A stretch of DNA of 5,716 nt from contig JAJZAG010000249.1 of the NCBI GenBank assembly GCA_021799555.1, positions 1 through 5,716 on the forward strand, read 5' to 3'. This stretch comes from Deltaproteobacteria bacterium. Lineage in GTDB: Bacteria; Desulfobacterota; Binatia; Binatales; Binataceae. The position numbers and the translations under genes are program-made. Numbering within the stretch: position 1 is the stretch's first letter; the number at the start of each line of letters is the position of its first letter. Positions 1-4,785 of the stretch are shown here, piece by piece. Below the pieces are notes generated by a model. The model ran no database searches. It was not told the DNA's origin and saw nothing but the letters and a program-made list of their open reading frames with translations.

Positions 1-653
1 CCGCGCGGCGGGCGGCGGATGGCGGGATCGAGTTTCCAGCCGAGAGCGCCGTTGGCGAGCGGTTTCACCGACCATTTTACGGATTCGCGCAGGGCATCTT
101 CGGGCAGCGGCGCCATCGACGGATATGTCTTCCGATAATAGGCGGCGACTTCGCCCAGGTCCTTGAATTGCTCGGGTGCAACGCCCATGTACGAACCGAT
201 TCGCGCCGCGCCGGCCGGATCGATCTCCGGCCCGATATCGTTGAGCACCATCTTCTCGACGCGCTCCGGCCATCCGCCGCCGTACATCATCGAGATGATT
301 CCGCCCATCGAGGTGCCGACGAGGGTCACGCGCGCGATGCCGAGCCGATCGAGAATCGCGGCCAGGTCCTCGACGTAATTCTTGGGCAGATAATCGGTCG
401 GCGGTCCCCACGCGCTGTCGCCGCGGCCGCGCACGTCGAGTGACAGGACGTGATAACGCGGTTGGAGGCTTGGGACGATCGGATCGAAGTTATGCGCGTT
501 GCCGCTGAGGCCGTGGAGGCATACCAGCCACGGCCGTCCGTCGCCGCCGAAATCCAGGTAATGGAGGCGCAGTCCGGCAACCTCGATGAATCGGTCGATT
601 GGGTTGTGCGCCGGATGCGCTTGCGCCTCCGGCTGCGCGGTTGAATCCGCCAT
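1..653 (-). CDS. alpha/beta hydrolase, 3' end cut off by window edge
   Basis: An open frame runs on the minus strand from ATG at 653 to the left edge, giving 217 residues without a stop. Alpha/beta-hydrolase-fold marks are clear: a strand followed by HG (residues 47-48, in CLHGLSGNAHNF), the LDVRGRGDS turn (72-80), and the nucleophile elbow GTSMGG with Ser115. The NDIGPEIDPAG stretch (138-148) begins the cap region. The catalytic Asp and His would lie beyond the edge. The start is well supported: GAGGTGA sits about 7 bases upstream and overlaps the stop codon of the preceding Crp/Fnr gene, so the two genes are probably cotranscribed and translationally coupled. The family covers esterases, lactonases, C-C hydrolases and dehalogenases, and the substrate cannot be told. 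No frameshift or missing residue is seen in the visible part. The hydrolase call is secure; the function is not. Confidence 0.9.
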   Translation of the reverse strand, partial: MADSTAQPEAQAHPAHNPIDRFIEVAGLRLHYLDFGGDGRPWLVCLHGLSGNAHNFDPIVPSLQPRYHVLSLDVRGRGDSAWGPPTDYLPKNYVEDLAAILDRLGIARVTLVGTSMGGIISMMYGGGWPERVEKMVLNDIGPEIDPAGAARIGSYMGVAPEQFKDLGEVAAYYRKTYPSMAPLPEDALRESVKWSVKPLANGALGWKLDPAIRRPPR

Positions 654-660
654 GGCGGGG

Positions 661-1398
661 TCACCTCGGATTGTTGCGGGTGCTTCGCGCGGCACCCGAC
701 GTCTCGGACTGAGCGATCTGATATAGCTTCTCCGGCACAATTATCAAACGGCGCCCCTCGCGCAGGATGATGCCGTCGTGTTCGAACTCGATTAGCTGCT
801 CGGTGATCCGCTGGCGCGACGCGCCCACCAGCTCGGCCAGGTCGGCATGCGTGAGCTTGAGGGTTAAGAGCGTGCCGCGCGAATCGCGCACTCCGAACTT
901 GACCGCGAGCTCGAGCAGCGCGCTCGCCAGCCGCTCGCGTAGTCCGAGGCCGACGAAATTCGCGTACCTGAGCAGCATCGACCACCATCGCCCCACGGTC
1001 ATCTCGAGCGTCCGCGACAGCCGATCGAGCGGAACGCCGACGACGGTATCGACGAAGACGTGGGGTTTGATGGCACCGACCGTGCAATCGGTAAAGGCGT
1101 CGCATCGGAACGGGCGGGTCGCTTCCGGCAAAAGCGAAGACGCGCCGAAAACTTCGCCGGGACCGACCAGTCCAACCAGCACGCGTTCGTTGGCTTTAAG
1201 GAACGAGAGCTTGGCAACGCCCGAAATGAGAACGTAAACCCTGCTCGACGCCTCGCCCTCGTAGAAGATGCTGTCGCCGCGGCTGACGCGCGTCGAGGCG
1301 GCATTTGCCGCAAGAACCGTCAACTGCTTCGCGTCGAGCCAGGCGAAGTTCTTAAGCTTATGGAGGGCCTTCGGGTCAAGCGGATGTTCAGACGCCAC
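661..1398 (-). CDS. Crp/Fnr-family transcriptional regulator
   Basis: A 245-residue protein with an N-terminal cyclic-nucleotide-binding-type beta-barrel (about 15-120, with the YEGEASSRVYVLISG and GPGEVFGASSLLPEA turns), a long dimerisation helix (about 122-165) and a C-terminal winged helix-turn-helix (about 180-225). The helix-turn-helix reads LTHADLAELVG then ASRQRITEQLIEFE. In the phosphate-binding loop the usual Arg-Ser is Arg95-Pro96, so cAMP binding is doubtful. It lacks the N-terminal cysteine cluster of FNR; only Cys99 and Cys105 are present. Aligned by eye to E. coli CRP, recognition residues Arg180-Glu181-x3-Arg185 become Arg195-Gln196-x3-Glu200, which predicts a different DNA target. 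GTG at 1398 is the only early start, since a stop lies four codons upstream and the next Met is at residue 133. It has no good ribosome site, so the message may be nearly leaderless. It is divergent from phaE-phaC and heads an operon with the hydrolase. The ligand is unknown. Confidence 0.93.
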   Translation of the reverse strand: MASEHPLDPKALHKLKNFAWLDAKQLTVLAANAASTRVSRGDSIFYEGEASSRVYVLISGVAKLSFLKANERVLVGLVGPGEVFGASSLLPEATRPFRCDAFTDCTVGAIKPHVFVDTVVGVPLDRLSRTLEMTVGRWWSMLLRYANFVGLGLRERLASALLELAVKFGVRDSRGTLLTLKLTHADLAELVGASRQRITEQLIEFEHDGIILREGRRLIIVPEKLYQIAQSETSGAARSTRNNPR

Positions 1399-1409
1399 AG
1401 GCGAACGCT

Positions 1410-1415
1410 AGCATA
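1410..1415 (-). promoter_or_regulatory. possible -10 element of the Crp/Fnr gene
   Basis: On the minus strand TATGCT lies 11 bases before the GTG start, so transcription would begin only a few bases upstream of the start codon. No -35 hexamer is seen at normal spacing; instead the palindrome at 1428-1445 covers that position. This is compatible with autoregulation, by activation or repression. The call rests on one 4/6 hexamer match and is weak. Confidence 0.25.
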
Positions 1416-1427
1416 CAGGGGTGGTAA

Positions 1428-1445
1428 TTGTCGCGATTGCGACCG
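1428..1445. promoter_or_regulatory. palindromic operator candidate, site 1
   Basis: TTGTCGC-GATT-GCGACcg matches the symmetric form TTGTCGC-N4-GCGACAA at 12 of 14 arm positions and is preceded by GTAA. The arm spacing equals that of Crp/Fnr sites (CRP: TGTGAT-N4-ATCACA). It lies just upstream of the divergent Crp/Fnr gene, near the -35 position of that gene's candidate promoter. The binding protein is inferred, not shown. Confidence 0.55.
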
Positions 1446-1472
1446 AATGGGGTAGTTCCAGAAGGAGAATTC

Positions 1473-1502
1473 ATGGTTTTGTCACTGGTGCGACAATTGT
1501 AA
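1473..1502 (+). CDS. possible 9-residue upstream reading frame
   Basis: AAGGAG at 1462-1467 sits five bases before an ATG that opens a frame reading MVLSLVRQL and stopping at TAA (1500-1502). This is the strongest Shine-Dalgarno match in the intergenic region and serves no longer gene. The frame contains the second palindrome from its third codon to its eighth. It could be a translated leader of phaE, the remnant of a lost gene, or chance. It would only be translated if transcription started upstream of about 1460, and no good promoter is seen there. Confidence 0.25.
   Translation: MVLSLVRQL
1479..1496. promoter_or_regulatory. palindromic operator candidate, site 2
   Basis: TTGTCaC-TGGT-GCGACAA matches the symmetric form at 13 of 14 arm positions. 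Its centre is 51 bases from that of site 1, close to five helical turns. Written as TGTCA-N6-CGACA it also resembles, from memory, the site of the CO sensor CooA, another Crp/Fnr protein. Relative to the candidate phaE promoter (start near 1550) its centre falls near -62, a typical class I activator position. That position depends on an unproven start site. Confidence 0.55.
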
Positions 1503-1515
1503 GAAATACTAATGG

Positions 1516-1543
1516 TTGCACTCCGGATGATATCAGCTATTCT
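1516..1543 (+). promoter_or_regulatory. candidate promoter of phaE-phaC
   Basis: TTGCAC (1516-1521) and TATTCT (1538-1543) are 16 bases apart, in an AT-rich part of the intergenic region. The -35 matches the consensus at only 3 of 6 positions, as is often seen at activator-dependent promoters. The predicted start near 1550 would leave a leader of about 42 bases before phaE. Weak hexamers make this tentative. Confidence 0.3.
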
Positions 1544-1591
1544 ACTAGCACAGGAAGTTTACAAACTCCGACCAAATAGAGGCATCTGCAA

Positions 1592-2182
1592 ATGGGATTG
1601 AAGCCGCGAAATAGCCAAGCGTCACAGGCCGAGGCGCTGCCGCCCGCGATGCGCGGACTGCTGAATTTCGCCGAGGCGATCTTGATCGATCTGCCGATTG
1701 CGGCCGCCAAGCGCATCGTCGCCCGCACCGACGAACGCGAACTCAACGAGGCGGGCTGGAAGGCCTACGATGCGATCGTCAAACTCGCCAACGACGCGAC
1801 CAGCGGCGTCTATACAAATTCAGCCTTCGGCCGCGTCGCGGCGGGCGCGATGGAAGCCGCGGTCAGAGTTCAGCGCTTCAACGCGGCTCTGAGCGGCGCG
1901 ATTTTCGCCAACCTGTGGCCCGCGATCGGATTACCGACCGCGGACGACGTAGCCGCGATGCGCGACGAAGTCGCGGCTTTGCGCGAAGCGATGAATGAGG
2001 CGCGCGTCACCCGCGATGCGGGTCCGGTCGAGGCGCCGGCCGAACTTCGTTATCCGCGCGAGAATGCGCGCTTCGACGTGGAGAGCGCGATGATGGCGAC
2101 CTCGGGAATTTTTCAGCGTCCGATGTATCAGGGATGGGTGATGCCTGAGAAGCGCGAGGTGAAGCAGAATGTCAGCAATTAG
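1592..2182 (+). CDS. phaE: short PhaE-like subunit of class III PHA synthase
   Basis: A mostly helical 196-residue protein placed directly before phaC. The segment NLWPAIGLPTADDVAAMRDE and the residues after it (about 107-137) resemble the conserved PhaE signature: a Trp, then LG(L/M)P, then a coiled-coil-like helix rich in E, L and R. Residues 20-105 are amphipathic helices of phasin type. In class III synthases PhaE has no catalytic residues but binds and activates PhaC at the granule. Classical bacterial PhaE is about 350 residues; this is about half, nearer in size to haloarchaeal PhaE. Here the signature is central, followed by a tail of about 55 residues rich in R, P, M and Y. AGAGG nine bases upstream supports the ATG at 1592. 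The last 14 bases overlap phaC, so translation is probably coupled. A phasin or PhaR-type subunit is the alternative reading. Confidence 0.7.
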   Translation: MGLKPRNSQASQAEALPPAMRGLLNFAEAILIDLPIAAAKRIVARTDERELNEAGWKAYDAIVKLANDATSGVYTNSAFGRVAAGAMEAAVRVQRFNAALSGAIFANLWPAIGLPTADDVAAMRDEVAALREAMNEARVTRDAGPVEAPAELRYPRENARFDVESAMMATSGIFQRPMYQGWVMPEKREVKQNVSN

Positions 2183-3233
2183 CTCGATCGCGGGCTTCTG
2201 GATGGAAGGTGCGATCCGCACCCTGGACGCCTTCGCGACCGGCTTCGGGTCGAAGGGCAACGACCCGGCCCCCGCGACCCCTTATCGCGTGATCTACGAA
2301 GGCGGCAAGGTTCGATTGCGGCATTATGAAGCCAGTGGCGCGGCGCATCACACGCCGATCCTGCTGATCTATTCGCTAATCAAGCGCCCGTTCATCCTGG
2401 ACCTGATGCCGGGGCGCAGCGTGGTTGAGAATCTCACCCGGCAGGGATTTGACGTTTACCTGATCGACTGGATTGCGCCGGTCGCCGCCGACAAGAACCG
2501 CGGCTTCCATGAGTACGTGAACCTCGATATCGCGAATTCCGTGCGCGCGGTGCAGATCCATCGCGGCGTCGAGCGGATTTCGGTAATCGGCTACTGCTTC
2601 GGCGGATTGTTGGCGCTCCTGTACGCGGCGATGCATCCCCGCAACGTGAAAAACCTTGTCACGCTGACCTTGCCGCTCGACATGAGCACGCGCGACATTC
2701 CGATTGATTTCATGTCGCGGATGCTCAGCGAGCGCGGCGCCGAAATGCTGGCCGCGACCTACGGCAACATCCCGCCTTGGATGATGTTTTCATTTTTCAA
2801 TTCGCTCGCGCCGACGCATCACATGCTCGACAAATTCGTCGGAGCGCATCGCAGCACCGCGCGGACGGGATACCTCGAGATGTTCCGGCTGTTCGAGCAA
2901 TGGCTCCATAGCGACGTGCCGTTCGCCGGAAAGATATTTCTGGAGACGAACAACGAGCTTGGAATCCGCAACGCGCTGATGAAGGGCACGATGAAACTTG
3001 GCGGCGCGGTCGTGGATCTGAAGAAAGTCGTCGCTCCGGTGCTCAACGTGATCGGCGACCTCGACGATATCGTTAACCCCAAATCGAGCGAGCCGCTGCC
3101 CGATCTGATCGGCAGCGACGACAAGCGGAATTATCATTATCCGACCGGACACATGGGTGCGGCGGTTTCGAGCGACGCGCTGAAGAACCTGTGGCCCGCA
3201 ATCGGCCGATGGCTCGGGGAGCGCGACGCCTGA
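2169..3233 (+). CDS. phaC: class III-type poly(3-hydroxyalkanoate) synthase PhaC
   Basis: A 354-residue protein, the usual length of class III/IV PhaC subunits (class I and II are near 600). It polymerises (R)-3-hydroxyacyl-CoA into PHA, releasing CoA, on the surface of cytoplasmic granules. The lipase-like box is GYCFGG with nucleophile Cys143, followed by the probable catalytic Asp299 (in IGDLDDIVNP) and His328 (in PTGHMG). The family segments PYRVIYEGGKVRLRHY (about 38-53), LIYSLIKRPFILDLMPG (66-82) and GFDVYLIDW (93-101) are present. The C-terminus is WPAIGRWLGERDA. All three triad positions are intact, so an active enzyme is expected. GAGGTG seven bases before the ATG, lying inside the end of phaE, supports the start. 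Overlap with phaE fits the need for a 1:1 complex. No phaA, phaB or phaJ lies in the window, so the monomer supply is encoded elsewhere. Confidence 0.93.
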   Translation: MSAISSIAGFWMEGAIRTLDAFATGFGSKGNDPAPATPYRVIYEGGKVRLRHYEASGAAHHTPILLIYSLIKRPFILDLMPGRSVVENLTRQGFDVYLIDWIAPVAADKNRGFHEYVNLDIANSVRAVQIHRGVERISVIGYCFGGLLALLYAAMHPRNVKNLVTLTLPLDMSTRDIPIDFMSRMLSERGAEMLAATYGNIPPWMMFSFFNSLAPTHHMLDKFVGAHRSTARTGYLEMFRLFEQWLHSDVPFAGKIFLETNNELGIRNALMKGTMKLGGAVVDLKKVVAPVLNVIGDLDDIVNPKSSEPLPDLIGSDDKRNYHYPTGHMGAAVSSDALKNLWPAIGRWLGERDA

Positions 3234-3260
3234 AGAATCTGAGCGGGAAATCCGCCGTAA

Positions 3261-3278
3261 TTGTCGCATCGGCGACGA
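3261..3278. promoter_or_regulatory. palindromic operator candidate, site 3
   Basis: TTGTCGC-ATCG-GCGACga matches the symmetric form at 13 of 14 arm positions and is preceded by GTAA, as at site 1. It lies in the gap between phaC and the phasin-like gene, about 85 bases before the preferred start of the latter. A TTAAAT hexamer at 3308-3313 could be the -10 of a promoter there, with no matching -35, as expected if an activator helps. Alone it could be a weak stem-loop; its identity with sites 1 and 2 argues for a protein-binding site. Confidence 0.5.
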
Positions 3279-3362
3279 TCCGGCACGCGCGCGGAAGCGA
3301 TTGATGGTTAAATTATGAAAAAGGCCGGCCCCAAACGCCGGAAACCCGGGAGGTCACGTAAA

Positions 3363-3635
3363 GTGGCGGAAGAGAAAGCAAGCACGATGAATTTTGAGAA
3401 TATCGCAAAGGCAGGCCGCGAGTTTTTCAGCCTGGAAGGCGCGAAGAAATTCGCCGCGTGGTATATCGAGACCAGCGAAAAGCTCGCGATCGACGCGCTC
3501 GATCTGCAGGCGCGCGCGACGAGCTGGGCCAAGGAAACGCCGCTGGCGCCGGTCTTTGCCGCGCAGAACGAATTCGGCCGAAAGCTTGTTGAAAAATCGG
3601 CCGAAGCGGCGCGCACCCTCTGGCGTCTCAACTAA
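3363..3635 (+). CDS. small phasin-like protein
   Basis: A 90-residue, entirely helical, charged protein with no transmembrane segment or signal peptide. Its composition (alternating A/E/K/R with L, I, F and W) and its tail AAQNEFGRKLVEKSAEAARTLW resemble phasins, the amphipathic proteins that coat PHA granules. Its place after phaC and behind its own copy of the locus palindrome supports that role. GTG at 3363 is chosen because GGGAGGT (3348-3354) lies nine bases upstream, whereas the earlier ATG at 3315 has only a weak site and would add 16 very basic residues (KKAGPKRRKPGRSRK). ATG at 3387 (MNFENIAKAG) is a third possibility. It is shorter than most phasins, so family assignment is by character and context, not by a firm motif. 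That it is a real gene is likely. Confidence 0.65.
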   Translation: MAEEKASTMNFENIAKAGREFFSLEGAKKFAAWYIETSEKLAIDALDLQARATSWAKETPLAPVFAAQNEFGRKLVEKSAEAARTLWRLN

Positions 3636-3746
3636 TAAATCCGCATTCCCAAGTCGGCACGGTCCGCTGCGCGGGCGCTTCATCTTCATGGAAGGCGCGC
3701 GTCAGCGGCCGGGTCGATTAGCCCGCCGCCCGCAAGCTGCGCGGCG

Positions 3747-3768
3747 TGCACGGTTGCTGATCCGTGCA
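3747..3768 (+). repeat. perfect 7-bp inverted repeat (hairpin)
   Basis: TGCACGG and CCGTGCA flank an 8-base loop, TTGCTGAT. The stem lies about 110 bases after the phasin-like stop and is not followed by a run of T, so it is not a standard intrinsic terminator. It could be a transcript-stabilising stem or a binding site. Confidence 0.4.
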
Positions 3769-3854
3769 ATCGCGGGTCTCGCAAGAACCGAATAAACCCG
3801 TCCTATTCCTTCCTCGAATCCGAGCAGACCTCCGATCGCGCCGCCTCGCCGCGC

Positions 3855-3884
3855 TTTACGGCTGAGCCGCGGTGGCGCTACTAT
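3855..3884 (+). promoter_or_regulatory. candidate promoter of the hydrolase-crotonase pair
   Basis: TTTACG (3855-3860) and TACTAT (3879-3884) are 18 bases apart and each match the sigma-70 consensus at 4 of 6 positions. The start would fall near 3891, giving a leader of about 45 bases. A short palindrome, CGGCT-G-AGCCG (3859-3869), overlaps the -35 edge and the spacer and could be an operator. Confidence 0.35.
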
Positions 3885-3935
3885 CGCGCGGCGGTGCAGG
3901 ACCGCGATAACAATCAGGCACGGAGATCATGCCGA

Positions 3936-4760
3936 GTGGCGATACGAGAATTTGCGCAATCCAGAGACGGGCTCAAGCTTCGTTACGAAATTCGCGGCGC
4001 GGGTGATCCGGTCGCGCTGATCATGGGATTCAGCGGTTCCGGCCGCTCGTGGGGCGAACCGTTCCTGGCTCTGATGGCCGCGCGCTTCCGCATCTTCATG
4101 ATCGATAATCGCGGCACCGGCGAAAGCGACAAGCCCGATCGCCCCTGGAAGCTCACCGACATGGCTGACGATATTGCGTGCGTGCTCGATCACGCGGGAG
4201 TTGCCGCGTCGCACGTGTATGGAATCTCGATGGGTGGAATGATCGCGCAGGAATACGCGCTTGCGTATCCGTCGCGCGTCAAGGGTCTCGTGCTTGGATG
4301 CACCAATTGCGGCGCGGCGCATTCGATCGCGGCCAATCCGGAGAATATCGCCAAGCTGATGCCGCAGCCGGGGATGAATCCGCTCGACGCGGCCAAGCTC
4401 GCCTTCTCGGTCGCGTGCGGCAAGGCATTTCTGAATTCCGAAGCCGGCCAGCGGACGCTCGCTGAGCGGATGATGGAATCGGCGAACTATCCGATCACGC
4501 CCGCGCACACCTACCTGCGGCAGGCGGAAGCGATCGGCGGATTCGACACGTTTGCGCGGCTCGGCGATATCAAATCGCCGGCGATGATCATTCACGGCGA
4601 CGACGACAATATCGTGCCGGTCGGAAACGCGGAGATCCTGCACAAGGGGATCGCCGGATCGAAGCTCAAGATTCTCAGCGGTGCGGGGCACATGTTCTTT
4701 TGGGAACGTCCCGAAGACTCGGCAAAGGTTCCGGGCGATTTTCTCGCCGGCCTCAAATAG
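3936..4760 (+). CDS. alpha/beta hydrolase
   Basis: A 274-residue, apparently complete alpha/beta-hydrolase-fold enzyme. The triad is visible: Ser98 in the elbow YGISMGG, Asp224 in IHGDDDNIVP, and His252 in GAGHMFFWE. The usual HG oxyanion motif after the third strand is replaced by MGFSGSGRSW (30-39), followed by DNRGTGESDKP (57-67). This arrangement is common in the group annotated as 3-oxoadipate enol-lactonase-like or general alpha/beta hydrolases. GTG at 3936 is preferred over GTG at 3894: GGAG at 3922-3925 lies ten bases before it, and the earlier start adds 14 polar residues outside the fold. An ATG at 3929 is out of frame. The crotonase gene follows after 25 bases with its own ribosome site, so an operon is likely. 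Substrate is unknown; a thioester or a short ester, lactone or oligomer is possible. Confidence 0.9.
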   Translation: MAIREFAQSRDGLKLRYEIRGAGDPVALIMGFSGSGRSWGEPFLALMAARFRIFMIDNRGTGESDKPDRPWKLTDMADDIACVLDHAGVAASHVYGISMGGMIAQEYALAYPSRVKGLVLGCTNCGAAHSIAANPENIAKLMPQPGMNPLDAAKLAFSVACGKAFLNSEAGQRTLAERMMESANYPITPAHTYLRQAEAIGGFDTFARLGDIKSPAMIIHGDDDNIVPVGNAEILHKGIAGSKLKILSGAGHMFFWERPEDSAKVPGDFLAGLK

Positions 4761-4785
4761 CAAATCCCAAACGAGGACATTCGCG

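Larger units (their letters stand above)
3636..3935. other. intergenic region without a convincing gene
   Basis: About 300 bases between the phasin-like gene and the second hydrolase. Frames that cross it are arginine-rich shadows without family features or ribosome sites. It holds the hairpin at 3747-3768 and the candidate promoter at 3855-3884. No tRNA cloverleaf or insertion-sequence end is seen. Confidence 0.6.

Noticed and set aside
326..1105. A 259-residue arginine-rich frame on the minus strand crossing both the regulator and the hydrolase.
   Set aside because: It is out of frame with two clear family proteins, is low in complexity, and shows no family motif or ribosome site.
1266..1290. 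A partial copy of the palindrome (TGTCGC-CGCG-GCTGAC) inside the regulator gene.
   Set aside because: The right arm is broken, and it lies in coding sequence explained by the protein.
1910..3205. A 20-base near-identical repeat (19 of 20) coding NLWPAIG in both phaE (1910-1929) and phaC (3186-3205).
   Set aside because: Both copies are in frame and each fits its own family's conserved region (the PhaE LGLP signature and the PhaC C-terminus). Shared codon preference explains the similarity better than a recombination repeat.
3321..3340. A stem (CCGGC...GCCGG type) between phaC and the phasin-like gene, considered as a phaC terminator.
   Set aside because: The arms are short and no T run follows; it lies next to the phasin-like ribosome site and could equally be leader structure.
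3894..3935. A GTG start at 3894 for the second hydrolase.
   Set aside because: It adds 14 polar residues outside the fold and would begin almost at the predicted transcription start; GTG 3936 has a ribosome site.
3927..4763. A 278-residue frame antisense to the second hydrolase.
   Set aside because: It is a GC-rich mirror frame with arginine and histidine excess; the plus-strand frame has a full catalytic triad.
4681..4785. A 35-residue N-terminal extension of the crotonase starting at ATG 4681.
   Set aside because: It lies inside the hydrolase coding region, has no ribosome site and is not part of the crotonase fold; ATG 4786 has a good site.
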